Source: Membranipora membranacea
Taxonomy: Eukaryota > Bryozoa > Gymnolaemata > Cheilostomatida > Membraniporidae
Assembly (NCBI GenBank): GCA_914767715.1
Contig: OU612070.1
Span: forward strand, 24,726,025 to 24,790,024
Direction of reading: 5' to 3'
Length of the DNA: 64,000 nucleotides
Shown: piece by piece, positions 1 through 12,532 of the stretch
Layout: the number at the start of each line of letters is the position of its first letter
Numbering within the stretch: the first letter of the stretch is position 1
Made by a program: the position numbers and the translations under genes
Notes under the pieces: model-generated
What the model was told of the DNA's origin: nothing
The model's input: the letters and a program-made list of their open reading frames with translations, nothing else
Databases searched by the model: none

Positions 1-1445
1 CATGGTGACAAATCAATGATACATTCTTGTGCCGAAAGGTCTTTTACATACTTTCACCAGTTTCCTTCGGGTTTAAACAATAAGAGGCTGATATCATGCC
101 CTGCATCCCTTGATTCTTTACATTATTTCAGTGATGGATATTTATAGTAAACAATGATTCTCTGCACAAACTAATTGTCATGTCATGTCATGTTGTGCAT
201 TTAAGTTGGACAGTATTGGATGATTTTAGCCTGTCTAGGGAGTACTATGTGTCCTATGTGTCAAATATTCCCCATTAGTCAGTGGACCGAAACTTTATGA
301 TTTGAGGCCTCCTTTCTTCAAGACTTGAAATTGATTTTTTTTACAATAGTAATAGGGCCATTTCTGACCCCTGATTACATGAGACCCCAATAATGCAAAA
401 AATAAAAATTCCAATTTGTTATACCATTCTGGTCTTCTACTGTCACTTCCATCAATAATCTTACCAGCTTACAGATCCTGGCTGTCACAACTGTAACAGG
501 TAATAACCTAAATTTTACCCAAATTAGGTCAATATTTTTCAGCCAAAATTCAGAAATTCAGAAAGATATCAGTCAAATTTGTTGTCAGCAGGATGAGATT
601 GAGCAGCAGGAGATTGTCAAGATTTTGATTGAGGCAATTATTGATTATGGCTTTACATCTTGAGATATTTGGATTTTTGTGGCTAAACATGCTTTATTTG
701 ATCCAAAACATACAAGCCAACAACGGAAGATAGGTTAACAACATGTTATACACACCAGCTACCATTAAACTAGAGAGTATTTCAGAGGTTTTGATCGTGG
801 TGTTTGATTATAAATTCAATAATAGAGAAGTTATGAGCATATAAACATTACTCTTTCGATTTTAAACAATCTCCCAAAAACCAAATATAAATTAAATAAA
901 TGGACATCAAATCAAAGGAACATGATTATCAACGCCAATTTATGTGCCATTTGAGGTGTCCATTTAAGATATTAGCCGTTGGCAAATGCTGCAAATAGTT
1001 TTAACCATTGATATGACTTTATGGATCAGTGGTGAAATACATAGCTGGCTATTTGTGGAGATCTGCCATCAGTATAATATAACTCAGCAACTGGATCAAG
1101 CTTAAAATCTGACAGCTTTTACATTATGCATTCATTGATGTCCCAGTAACGACTCTGGCAAGCTGCTTGACAAAAATACATAGCATCGCTATTTGTGGTG
1201 ATATACCATCAGTATAAAACTTTGTGTAAGGATCCAAATAAAGCTATTATCTAGCACTTTTTACCTTATGCATTGTTTGACTCCCAGTAACAACTCTCAA
1301 AAACTCCAAGCTGCTTGACAAAAGTTTCCAATTGTCAGCTATTCTAGATTCTGAACTTGTGGACCAATCCAAGATGATAAATGCTGTCCAGCAATCATAC
1401 ATGATAGCCATACACTAGCTCAGGGTCACAGATATAGATATAACT
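1..1445. repeat. Direct repeat, copy 1 (partner at 12533-14757)
   Basis: Positions 1-289 match 12533-12821 and 290 to about 1260 match about 13547-14520 with only scattered differences; similarity continues more weakly to about 1445/14757. Copy 2 has about 725 bp (12822-13546) between the two blocks that copy 1 lacks. The match is already running at the window edge, so the repeat may extend upstream. No coding potential was recognised. Confidence 0.9.
1024..1325. repeat. Imperfect tandem duplication, about 150 bp unit, two copies
   Basis: The block starting with 'gaaatacatagc' near 1033, through 'gccatcagtataa' to 'agctgcttgacaaaa' near 1174, recurs at about 1174-1323 with point changes and small indels. 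Both units also occur in the second copy of the large direct repeat (about 14295-14540), where the second unit is cut short. Confidence 0.75.
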
Positions 1446-1560
1446 CTTAATAAAAAACAAATCAATCAACAGCGCATTTCTGTGTCTGCAAAATCAAGTC
1501 CCTAAAAATGATTACACCAATTTCATAGACTTTTGAAATGGATTATCAACCACTATTCTA

Positions 1561-2717
1561 TTAAGGTAATGTCAAAGACCGATCCGAATATCAACATATC
1601 ATATACTGTTGGAAAGCTGCCGAGCTACTGAAAATGAATACCTGAACAAAAATTTGATTCGATGACGTTGTGTTATTTGAGGGAGGAAATGAGGCAGAAA
1701 ACGCTGTTTTTGTCAATACAGATGGAGGAGTCAAATTAATTGCAGGAAATTTCAAAATAGGTGGAATGTATACTTAGAGATTGCGTTCATCGTAAACTTT
1801 GATTTTCTTTAATACATGACTAGTCTAGATTGATTTTTTTGCGTCACGCCATACAGTGAATTTTTTTTGTGAAGCCGTGAAAATATGTGAAATTTCAATC
1901 ATTAGTTCAGAACAGATCATAGGCTCGAAACAAAATTAATTATGATTTTCTCTTAGAGTACGCTTCAAATGGCATACACATTGAAGAATGCCAAAAAACA
2001 GCTATTTTTTGGGTATTTTGAGGTGGTTTTGGGGACTTTTGAGGTGTTTTTTGACATTATTATGCGTTAAATTCAAGAAAAATGAAGATGCAGTGAAACA
2101 TTCTGTTGGAATTTCCTGTTTGCACCATGGTTAATGAAAGCGGCTTCGTATGTGAGAATTTTCAAAAAGACTTTCTATTGCCACAATAATGGTAATTTGG
2201 ACAGCATGTTTGACGTTATGTAAAAGTGGCGAAAATATTAGCTGTATTCGAGAGTCTACTGTCATCGCAATATGTAAGTTAATTTGTTGAAAGTCAATGT
2301 GTATGACATTTGAAGCGTACTCTAAGAGAAAATCATAATTAATTTTGTTTCGAGCCTATGATCTGTTCTGAATTAATGATTGAAATTTCACATATTTTCA
2401 CGGCTTCACAAAAAAAATTCACTGTATGGCGTGACGTAAAAAATCAATCTAGACTAAGTCATGTATTAAAGAAAATCAAAGTTTACGATGAACGCAATCT
2501 CAAAGTATACATTCCACCTATTTTGTAATTTCCTGCAATTAATTTGACTCCTCCATCTGCATTGACAAAAACAGCATTTTCTGCCTCATTTCCTCCCTTA
2601 AATGACACAACGTCATCAAATCAAATTTTTGTTCAGGTATTCATTTTCAGTAGCTCGGCAGCTTTCCAACAGTATATGATATGTTGATAATCGGATCGGT
2701 CTTTGACATTACCTTAA
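1561..2717. mobile_element. Foldback/MITE-like element with about 420 bp inverted arms, TTAA-flanked
   Basis: The arm at 1565-1982 is a near-perfect inverted copy of 2299-2713, separated by a loop of about 315 bp. The outer ends read GGTAATGTC and GACATTACC, each directly flanked by TTAA (1561-1564 and 2714-2717). TTAA is the target duplicated by piggyBac and Kolobok superfamily elements, but no transposase is present and the superfamily is not assigned. The arms and loop hold no credible ORF. Confidence 0.85.
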
Positions 2718-3940
2718 TGCCCTATTCCTCAACTCCACTTGCAACGCTTTGTGCATAGCAAACAGATCAAAAATAATGTTCATGCAATCAATTCAGCTTG
2801 TGTCTAAGTCACTAGGACTGAGGCGTTTTCAGTTACAAGCAACTTGAGGAGAAGAGTAGGAATAGGGAAGGAGGAAAGGTTCGTCAACATGCGCATCCTT
2901 AAAATATTGAAGTTCATGGCTAGGTGACATTATTTTTTATAAACTCTTATCTTAGTTAGTGATTATTGGCACTGGGTATACTTAAGTCACCTCCAAACTG
3001 GTTTGACTAAACTGACACTATTATTTACATCTCCTGTAGAGTTTGTGGCTGAGGTTGTCCTCCCAAGGTCAGGGAGAACGCAACTCTGTTATCATTTTGT
3101 TTCTTATACAAGGGAGTACACTCCCTGTTAAAACATCATACGTCTCGGCTATATCTTTGGTGAACGTATACATAAACTTTCCAGACCTCAATTGATCAGT
3201 TTTCCACGTCCATTTCTTGTGGTCAAACAACATTGCCTCTAGGATGTCATAATTGAGAATGTGGGAGGAAAAGTGGATAGGAAGGAATCAGGGAGGAGAC
3301 CCTGAATTTGAAAATATCCGGGAGTCTCCCATAAAACAGAGAGTCTTCTCATGTATGAGTGTAAGTAGTCTAAGTGCCCAGACTAGATGAACTTGGGTGG
3401 ACGAGAATTTAATGCCACTAACTCGCAATGGAGCAGTCTGAGCACTTATACTTCAGTGTATAGTGTAAGACAAATGGGGGCTGATATCCAGCTACCTTTC
3501 CCGTGTCCATCTAGGTGGCAATCGCTCACCGGCCTTATCTTGTCTCGGCCTCATCATGCAGATACTTATTAAAGTTAAGGGTCTCAGCAAAACGCTGGAA
3601 TATTTGAGTTCTTGAGCAGATTTAGAATTGAATTTTTCTCTTTTATTTTTCAGCATTATTTGTAGACCATTTTATTATTACTCTCACTGTCCTTAATTTG
3701 CTGCCACTCCAGGTCATACAGATAAACCCAAAACCCAAACACTACATTTATAACCAGTATAGGAATATAGAACAACTGCGTATACTGCAGCTGACAAAAC
3801 GGTTTTAAGAATTTTAGCAAAGTTATAATTTCATATAAACTACCGATTTGCATACTATATTGATTTTATCATGATAATTGACAGCAAAGTCCACATAATG
3901 GTAATTGCATTGATGCCTTTACAAAAAAGAAGGAAAAAGT
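2718..3940. other. Intergenic, nothing recognised
   Basis: Only short open frames with no recognisable motif and no paired splice signals were seen. The 61- and 65-codon frames at 3387-3572 and 3656-3853 look like chance. Confidence 0.5.
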
Positions 3941-3944
3941 TAAA

Positions 3945-4215
3945 TCTGGATTTTGGATTGAGTAAAAAAGTCAAACAATGAACAAACGGACTTTGTTAGA
4001 TTGCAATGAAGAGACCATTCAATCAGGAAACAATCCTTGACTATAGTTTCATCAAAGCTAGTTCATATTTAACATATCCTCGTTCTGCCTAGGGTAGTTT
4101 TCCTATTTTACCCTCCAATGGTCCCAGTCCTGATAGACAGGACATAACGTCACGTATATAGCTGCAGTTATGTGCAATTTTCGACCTTGATGCTGAGATA
4201 CTGAGTGTGAGGGCC
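3945..4215. repeat. Diverged dispersed repeat, copy 1 (partner 9085-9315)
   Basis: Shared blocks in the same order include 'gactttgttag', 'tttcatcaa', 'ccttgttctg'-like and 'gacaggata'-like segments. The two copies are clearly related but substantially diverged, suggesting an old interspersed repeat. Confidence 0.45.
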
Positions 4216-4744
4216 GAGGAAAACAATAACAACCCTATCTCCGGTGTGGCTGAGATTGCTTTACCTTGTTATCAAATCAAATCGAAGCAGGGTCAAATCT
4301 TAAAATTGTTATTATAATGTTTATATTAGCTTGTATAGGCATTTTCTTTCACTTGCCGCTATTTCGAGCAACATCATTCTTTAGAGTCTTAGGTTTTATA
4401 ACTTTCAAGCCATTTGATAACCAGATAATAGTTTGTTCTGTACCTAGTCCTGTTTCGCCTTGCCAGTTGACTTGAATGCCTCTTGATCATTAAAGAAAGG
4501 CGCCAGAAAATAAACATTTACTATGGATTATTGGCGCAGGTAAATTATGCAATCAAGTAATTTGGCAATAAGTTGTCCTTAATTTCATCAAGTCACCGTT
4601 TCCTTGTCCATTAATTCCCAGCCCACATGATTTCCAAATAATTTTGGATGATTAGCTTAAATAATAAGGAAATCCTTTCATTCTTACATAAATGGTTATC
4701 ATAGAATTAATTATTGTTATTTTATTATTCAGTTGAGTAAAAAC

Positions 4745-4842
4745 GAAATGAGGATATAACGAAAAGATGATATAACGAAAAGATGATATAACGAAAAGAT
4801 GATATAACGAAATGATGATATAACGAAAAGATGTTATAACAA
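4745..4842. repeat. Minisatellite, 16 bp unit, about 6 copies
   Basis: The unit ATGATATAACGAAAAG is repeated in tandem with one or two changes per copy. Any open frame through it is simply the repeat translated. Confidence 0.9.
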
Positions 4843-5169
4843 AAATTGCAAGCTTTTTTGCTGTAAAAAGGTTCCAAACGATTGGCTGCGGAATATTGAG
4901 AAAGTTTCGCAGCATAACTGCTCAGATTTTTTGAGTTTCCACAAAGATGACTTGCATAAAATGATGTAAGAACATCATTTTAATGATGAAGATTGTTGAC
5001 AATTATTGTATCATAAAAATGATAAAAGGCCGTTTTTATGGCATAATTTGTTTAAAATGCCCATTCACACGCTAGTAGCTGCGCATTATTTCATCTTATT
5101 TATATAGCTTTAAGATGTCTTTTAACAGTCGACACACCATTCACGAGCAGCTGTTGAACTTAGAGAGGG

Positions 5170-5365
5170 TCGTTGAACGGTATTTAATGCGATTGTTGGG
5201 ACGCTTGTTGAAGCAACTGCTGGTACAGTTGTTGGAACAGTTGTTGGAGCGGTTGTTGGAACAGTTGAGGGAGCGGTTGTTGGAGCGTTTTTTGGAACAG
5301 TTGAGGGAGCGGTTGTTGGTACAGTTGTCGGAGCAGCTGTTGGGGAGCTTGATAGAGTGGTTGAA
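5170..5365. repeat. Low-complexity GTTG/GGAACAG minisatellite
   Basis: Degenerate tandem units built on 'gttgttggaacag' translate to a Leu/Glu/Arg-rich 92-codon frame (5115-5393). It has no start context, flanking exons or domain, so I treat it as repeat and not as a gene. Confidence 0.7.
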
Positions 5366-5723
5366 GAGTAGATCAGGGAAAGTTCAGTGTTAGAGGCGTC
5401 TGATTTGGGATCACAAGGTCCTGGGGTGATCTTTTAGTCTAGCTCCAGTGCTACCTGCTCTGGCTGTCGAGGGCCATTCACCCTAGCTGACCTGTTTTAT
5501 TTAATGGATAATGTGCGTCCACATTCCCAAAGCCTTCAATTCTGAAGTTGGGAATTAGGAGATATATCATAGACAGCTGTTTATCCAATAGAGACCAAGT
5601 TTCTCACAAATAACTTCTCATGTGACCAATTCAGCAGCAATACTTCCCAACTTATGTGGTGATGTTTGGCTCAGAACTGCTGGAAATTGTATGGATAAGA
5701 AATTATCCCAAGTTCTCTGCACA

Positions 5724-5776
5724 TAGCATAGCGTAGCGTAGCGTAGCATAGCATAGTATAGCATAGCATAGCATAA
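5724..5776. repeat. (TAGCA/TAGCG)n pentanucleotide array
   Basis: About ten tandem pentamers alternate TAGCA and TAGCG. The array abuts the left arm of the large foldback element that starts near 5785. Confidence 0.85.
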
Positions 5777-5784
5777 CATGGCTT

Positions 5785-7825
5785 TTAGGCCAGAAGCAGC
5801 TATAGCATAAGTTGTTATGGCACGGACAATATTTGATGGCAGGATACTGATCACGTTTTATACTTCATTGGTGTATGTTCTGTAAAATTCACCGGGTGTA
5901 CCCAGTTGTAGCGGTCATATTTAGAAATTCAAAGGTGTTTTGTTTTGGCATTATATGTGTGGGGAAATAACTCCTATTCTGTGTAATCTAAGTAATCTAA
6001 TCATCAGGGAATTCCAGGTTGTAATTGCATTGTGGGTTTTGTTGACGTGGCAATTAATTCACCAAGTAAACTTGGAGAGAAGGCTGCTCGTATCAGACCA
6101 GCACAAATTGAAAAATTTCAATTGAATTATGTCAAACTTCTTATGGGACTGGTATCAAAGATTATAAATACTTGATGGCAGGATACTTAATGCTAGTATG
6201 ATATTGTATGGTCTTAAGACCACTGTCTTGGGGCAATTACAAACAACATTTTTGACGTTTCAATTGCCTCTTATGTCATTTTTTGGCTGGATATCTTTTG
6301 CATAACACATGAGCAAAGAGTTCAATGAGTGCCTCACTTTTCAGAAAGAAACCAAACTGTCAGAGTCTGAAAAAAAGATATGCCAGCTTCGCATACTTTC
6401 CTAACATGCTAATGACATGATATGGGGATATGCGGTAGCGCTGTCTCGCATCAACCATCTCATGCAATGATAAAACATATACAATGTAGAACCCAGTACT
6501 ATAGTCTTGACTTGTGCCAACTGCATCAAACTCTTGACTTCCCACTAATCACATATCGATAGTGTGAATATTTGGGATATGCAGTAGTGCTGCGGCTGAC
6601 CTCTTCAACTAGGTACACACTTTTTTACTACATCAAATTTGTCTCACGCTATCATGTTTTGAGCAGTCTTATGTCTAGGCTGCTTTTTGTCTTGTTCTCG
6701 TTGAGATGTAGTGCTGTCGCTGACCACCTTTTAAAATGATGTGATATAATATCTTGTTAAAATCATACATATAGTCGTGTTTCCTGCTGACCGTATTAAT
6801 CACTTAAAATTTCACTTACCTAACCGATTGTGAAAAAAATTGCAGGTATGCTGCCGCGCTGCCGCTGACATGAATGCTACAACCGGGTACACTCTCAGTT
6901 TTGGATTCAGCACGTTGTTCTACCCTAGATATACCCTTGTTTCAAACTCGTAACATTTCACTTATTATTAGCGATTTTGAGAAAAATTGCGATATGCTGC
7001 CGCACTGCCGATCTTCTGCTGACATGATTGCTACGACTGAATGCACTAGACCAAGTTTGGTCCATTTGCCTGCATTCCGCGCTGTGGTTCCTGATCCACT
7101 GGTCACGCCGCGGCGTGACCACTGGATTGGGAGCAACAGGCATGCAGGCAATTGGATAAAACTTGTTCTAGGTTACACCCTATTTCTTTATATTCAGCAG
7201 GTTGTTATACCCTTGAAACACCTTTTATTTAAACTCTTAATATTTCACTCATTAAAAGCAATTTTCAGAAAAAATTAGGATATGCTGCCGCTGACATTAT
7301 CGTTACGACTGGGTACAACCTTAATTTTGGATTCACCACGTTGTTCCACCCTACAAACACCTCTTATTGAATTCTTAACATTTCACTTATTATATGCAAT
7401 TTTGAGAAATATTGCGGGTATGCTGCCGCAAGACAGTATCATACTAACCTCGTAAAGATCTGACATTATACTTATTGAAAATTTTAAATTTGTCCTGATC
7501 TTACACGAGCAGACTTCTGCAAGTTTACTTGGTAAATAAATTGGCAAGTCAACAAAATCCCCACAATGCAGTTTCAACCTGGAATTCCCTGAAGATTAGA
7601 TTAGTAAGATTACACAGAATAGGAGTTATGTCCCCACACAAATAATGCAAAAACAAAACACCTTTTAATTTCTTAATATGACCACTACAACTGGGTACAC
7701 CCGGTGAATTTTACAGGAGAAACATCAATGAAGTATAATATGCGATCAGTATCCTGCCATCAAATATTGTCCGTGCCAATTATTTTATAGAGCAGTGACA
7801 GCTAGGCTGCTTCTGGCCTATTTGA
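5785..7825. mobile_element. Large foldback element, about 2.04 kb, arms about 350 bp
   Basis: About 5785-6135 is inverted at about 7470-7825, with several conserved blocks such as 'aggccagaagcagc' and 'gctgcttctggcct', and 'ccgggtgtaccc' and 'gggtacacccgg'. The centre (about 6560-7440) contains three or more diverged tandem units, each carrying 'atatgctgccgc' and 'tttcacttattat'. No transposase was found. Simple pentanucleotide arrays lie just outside each end. A clean target duplication could not be identified. Confidence 0.75.
6846..7435. repeat. Diverged tandem repeats inside the foldback element
   Basis: Units starting with 'tatgctgccgc' near 6847, 6992, 7281 and 7420 share the order: acid-rich TGCTGCCGC, 'gctgacat', 'tttggattca.cacgttgtt', then 'aacatttcacttatta'. 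The 134-codon frame at 6874-7278 runs through these units and has no recognised similarity. Confidence 0.6.
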
Positions 7826-7979
7826 AACATATCGAAATAAGAAATTCATGTCAAATGATGCTAGATGGTTATTGAGAAGACAAGACAAGGCAAGTGCTAT
7901 AAGTAAAGAGAGAAAGAGGCCTCCAGATGTGCCAGTATGTACTTTAATACACATGCCACTGCGCTGAACTGCACTGCTT

Positions 7980-8212
7980 TGTACTGTATTGTACTGTATT
8001 GTATTGTATTGTATTGCATTGCATTGCATTGCATTGCATTGCATTGCATTGCATTGCATTGCATTGCATTGCATTGCATTGCATTGCATTGCATTGCATT
8101 GTATTGTATTGCATTGCATTGCATTGCATTGCATTGCATTGCATTGCATTGCATTGCATTGCATTGCATTGCATTGTATTGTATTGTATTGAATTGTACT
8201 TTATTGTATTGT
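7980..8212. repeat. (GCATT)n pentanucleotide satellite, about 46 units
   Basis: An almost pure GCATT array, with scattered GTATT variants mainly at both edges and in the middle. Because 5 and 3 are coprime, it is open in several frames on both strands; the Cys/Ile/Ala/Leu and Met/Gln/Cys/Asn frames across it are artefacts. Confidence 0.97.
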
Positions 8213-9360
8213 AACATAAATACAAGCCTGTCTCGCACATCACTTACAATAGCCTTCTCAACACTTTCAAGCGCACCATTTTCACCTGTTTATCAAGTTG
8301 GATCGCATTTGACCATCATTGTGTAGCTGATGAAAACTACAAGACTGATTTCTTTAGCAATCTCAGGTGTGAGATGGCGTGATTTCCTGATTATTTCTGA
8401 CTCACACAAGGAAAATATTTCAGGAAACTGTGAAGGCTGTAATTGATAAGACATAAATGAAGTTCCTAGCGAAACTCATTCAAGGTAACTCATATCAAAC
8501 TCACAAGTTTGCGTGCTTTCTTATCACAGTATTTCACAGTAAAGGATCATTTTCTTCATAGATGCGTTTGTGTCTGAGAAGTTTAACCAGTCAGTTGGCT
8601 TAACAACGCAAATCAGGGCCCAAACATGCAATCCATTGTTTAGACGACTAAATGACTTGAAAATTAATCTAGAACAAGTTACTGACACAAAGTTTTATAC
8701 TGATGGGATATGTCCACAACTAGCAATATTATGTGTTTTACCACTGATCCATGAATTTATATCAATGGTATCGTATTTTCTAGCCAACACACCATGGCTA
8801 CAGAGTCCATCTTACGACAGAATAGCAATATGTGCTTGACAACAGAAATCATCTACTTTTTATATAACCCATATAACTATCTATCTCACAAACGAAAAAT
8901 GCCTCAACCATTACCAACCATATACTCTGTACAATTGGATGTTGCCTTTTTCTCTCAACCCTAAGAGAGAATGACTTCTTGAGAATGTTGATATTGTTAT
9001 CTTCATGTGTATAATTGCATCGTTAGATTTCACCTTAATATTTAATCAGTATATTATTTTTTAAATCGAATAGTCAAAGTCAGACATGGGCTACAGAAGG
9101 AAAAACAGACTTTGTTAGCTTGCGATGATGAGACTAACAAATCAAGGAACTAGCATTGGGTTGAATTTCATCAAGGTTATTTTGTTTTTAGCTTTTCCTT
9201 GTTCTGTCTAACATAGCCTTCACAGTTTCCCATTAAGTTGTTGTTATCCTGGTCGACAGGATATCACGCCATCCTCGCAATCTAGGTTGATGTCCTTGAT
9301 GCTATTGAGGGTTGTGATAATCAAGAATGACCGAATGAAAAGCGATCGTATAGCAATATA
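8213..9360. other. Intergenic, no gene seen
   Basis: Apart from a diverged dispersed repeat (about 9085-9315, related to 3945-4215), nothing is recognisable. The 89-codon frame at 8570-8839 has no motif and no supporting splice structure. Confidence 0.5.
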
Positions 9361-9629
9361 GGGGCTCCCTGCGTATTTTACGAAAGATTATAGATTCGGT
9401 GTTTTACAATTGAAGAAAAGATTGGGCCAGTTTCAGTAAAACCTGAAGAGGAGATTTTCTCGTTTCGAGGCAAAATTAAAGAGAAGATCACCTTCATTTA
9501 CTAATAAGCTTGTTGCCCAATGCTGGCTTGGGTTCATGTCCAGTCATCGGCTGTTTTGAAGAATGTAATCTGAAGATTGCTCTATTTTTCTCGAAAAAAA
9601 TTGAGGTACCATTGTGTGCAGGGAGCCCC
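9361..9629. mobile_element. MITE, 269 bp, GGGGCTCCCTGC terminal inverted repeats
   Basis: The left end GGGGCTCCCTGC is matched by GCAGGGAGCCCC at the right end. Flanks carry a 6 bp direct duplication, AATATA, immediately outside both ends. Internal blocks such as 'ttgaagaaaagatt' recur in the related copy at 54975-55341. No coding capacity. Confidence 0.88.
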
Positions 9630-10860
9630 AATATATTTTTGTGTGATGGATACTTTGGGTTTAGGCTAGTAGTGTATTTGTGTCAAATGTGTATTATCTT
9701 TATCACAAGAATGTTACACTGAGGCGCTGTGTGTTGACCAGTAAGTTGGTTCATATACAATTTGATTGATTCCGCAGTAGTCATGTTTTCAAGTCATGTA
9801 GGGAGCTTTCATGACAAATTGATCCTGCCTCAAGTGTATCTATTTCCTTAGTGTAGATATAAACTATTGCCTTCCTGTCAGAAAACAAGGCCGCAGGCAT
9901 TTGGCTCAGCTTGGGCTGATGCTCAGACAAAATGAAACTGATAGAAATTTGTTTATCGTCATAGGAAATAAACTGCACTATTTGTATATTTGAGAGTCCA
10001 TAATGTAGGTCAGAATCAGATACCTTGAATTCACTTTTGTCTGGCTTTTGTTTCTAGGCTAACTATGCTGGCCATCAGACCAAAAAGTGATTGGCTCCAA
10101 TGATTGAATATATAACTAAAACAATGCAAAATTCCGTTAGACTCCTCCTTTAATATTGGACGATTTCATACACAACCGTTGAATGTCTTCTGATTACGCT
10201 ACTTTTAGTATGTGGGCACAAGAGTTTGCTCTTTCCTTGGTAATAGTTGTAGTCGGATGTGCTGACGAAACAACACTATCAAACCCGGATATGTAGTCAT
10301 TGTCAGTCAAATCAGGACAGCTTTACCTGAGTTGTCATGGATCACAGTATGCTTTTTACTCACACTATATGAACAAAAATAACCTCTTTTCTGATACTGC
10401 TCGGTTCTGGTTTAGTGGGTGTGTTTCTGATTCCAGTAATTTCCTCTCTTACCAATTCTTCACTACAGGCAACCCCCATGCAGAACAGTAAACCCACTGT
10501 TACAATTGCTGATCATGTCAGATCTGTATTGAGTTACCTCTCCCTGCTAAGAAAGTGGGCAACTCCATACAAAATGTAATTTAGGAATTTGATTAGTTGG
10601 TTGAAATTGAGAGGTTCCGTCACTCACCGGACCCCAGAGAAGTGGGGCACGCTTCACTGATCATAAATAATTGTCCAACTTAAACACATCACATGGCGAA
10701 ATAAGCTTGTGCAGTTTACAAGCAGTATATGCAAGAAACAATGCAATTACTGATCTTGCTGAACTTCATTTTCACACTTTGTTTAGGTTATTTATTTTTC
10801 TAACTTGCAGCCAATTATTCAAAAGATGGGTGACGGGCTATGATTTTTTAGATTAAGACC
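9630..10860. other. Intergenic, no gene seen
   Basis: Short open frames only (up to 65 codons), with no domain, no good start context and no phase-matched exons. Confidence 0.5.
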
Positions 10861-10861
10861 G

Positions 10862-10935
10862 ATTTGCTTCTCGGCCTATTGGCTAAGATCAAAGTGTCAC
10901 TGCCAATGACCGATTAGTGCCTGTTCAGTTTTGGC
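10862..10935 (+). ncRNA. U2 snRNA-like 5' end (probable pseudogene or U2-derived repeat)
   Basis: The stretch from about 10866 reads GCTTCTCGGCCTATTGGC followed by TAAGATCAAAGTGT. It closely matches the conserved 5' end of U2 snRNA (stem-loop I and the first part of the branch-site region), with an A for T change and an extra A. The similarity then fades to 'cctgttcagtttt', and I see no convincing branch-recognition element, Sm site or 3' stem-loops. I therefore read it as a truncated pseudogene or a U2-headed repeat and not as a functional gene. Confidence 0.6.
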
Positions 10936-12532
10936 AGCTCGCTGCACACCCATGATTAGGAGGTATTTTATGGCCTAACCTCTAGGAGGCATTCTAGTTT
11001 TCTAGGATGTATCACATTCTCAGTATGAGGATTTCGGGCACCTTGTGTCCCTCTTTAGGGGCAGCCCAATCTTCTGTTTCTTACTAAACAGCAAGACCGA
11101 ATCAATATTTCCATCAATCTAAGGCATCGTCAATATTATCATTGCCAGAGCCGGATGAGATGTGATAACAGGTATGGGGTGAAGGTGTGGAGGAAGAAGT
11201 GATAGGAGGTACCGGAGGTAGCGGAGACACACTATGTCCTTGACTCACGCCGTCTAGTTCATTTGGTCTAATCACACCTTAATGGTGGCCACACAATGTT
11301 CTGTCAGAACCATAGACTTAATAGTCAGTACCAACTCTGGTATAATATATTTATAAACTTAAATGCCAAATTTATAGTCTTTTTTTATTGGTTTTACGAG
11401 GAAGTCGGAGAAACTTTAAAACATTATTTCAGGCTTTCCTGCCCTAACAGCAGTGTGGAAAAAACAGATGTTACAAAAAAAGACGTCATTATCTGAGAAA
11501 ATGGAACTAAGTGCAATGCTGATAATACAGTGGGAAAGGGATGGAGGCAGTGATTTGATTGATTGATCGACCGACCGACCGACCGACCGACCGACCGACC
11601 GACCGACTGATTGATTGATCTCAAATTCAATAATGATCTCCTTCATCGAGTTTTTCAAACATAATTGTTTATCCGGTGCTTTGCTCAGCCGAGAGTTTTG
11701 AGTAGGATGAATAATGATACTAGTATTTAACCCAGTCCGAGCCACAAAAAAATGTATCTCTACTCTTCATATGGACAACCAGAGAATTTTCTTAAAATAA
11801 AGAGCAGCAACAATCCCTTCCTTCAAGAAACTCTTTGCGTAAGGAAACAACTTCAATAAAACAGTTATCACTCTCAAGTATGCTGCAGTTCCTTGAGAGG
11901 TGTTTGAAGGGACCAACGTATATCGAAGCTGAACACTTTATAAATAATTGTAATGAAAATTATAACTATAGAAAAAAAAAGAGATAACGCAGCAATAAGA
12001 ATATCGAAGATCATTATATGAGGTGTACCTTACAAATATTACTCTTACTCATTCTCTTTGGATGTCAGTATCACATTGATCAACTCATAGAACTGTGGTG
12101 GGTCAAGCCCGGAATCGGCAAAAATAAGTCTGGCAACGAAAAAGGCCATTAGATTGAGACTACATTACTAAAGTATAATAATTTTAATTTATTTATGCCA
12201 ACTTGTCAAGAACCCTAGCTTCATCATACTCATGAACAACAGCCATCTGTAGCTTCCCTAGATATATATTCCTCTCATGGAACAACAATGGAATCCGAAC
12301 TGAATCCGAGCTGAATAGACTGGTCGTGTTCAGTGAAATGTAGGGATAATTTTGCCGGAATCAATGGTTGTGGTGCTTAAATCTGGGTTACCTTAAATAT
12401 TGGTGATATTTTGAAGTAGGTATTCTTTGCATTTACATAGTAGAGATGGAAGTTTGAAGGGTAAATTGCCACATTTGTCTCAATGATTATGGTCAATGAT
12501 TGCAGCTTATTGTATCTCAATATTGGTTCGCA
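10936..12532. other. Intergenic, no gene seen
   Basis: Apart from a GACC tetranucleotide array near 11568-11607, nothing could be assigned. The minus-strand frames at 11416-11745 are the array read as Ser-Val-Gly-Arg repeats. Confidence 0.5.
11566..11609. repeat. (GACC)n tetranucleotide array
   Basis: About nine GACC units, flanked by 'gattgattgatc' on the left and 'gactgattgattgatc' on the right, so the array sits inside degenerate GATT repeats. Confidence 0.92.

Noticed and set aside
5115-5393. 92-codon Leu/Glu/Arg-rich ORF resembling a coiled coil
   Set aside because: It follows a degenerate nucleotide minisatellite, with no splice structure or promoter context.
7980-8212. CRISPR-like or other spaced repeat arrays
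   Set aside because: The tandem arrays have no unique spacers, and the genome is clearly eukaryotic.
7802-8326. Overlapping ORFs of 67-129 codons across the GCATT array on both strands
   Set aside because: They are translations of a pentanucleotide repeat that has no stop in several frames; composition is only Cys/Ile/Ala/Leu/His or Met/Gln/Cys/Asn.
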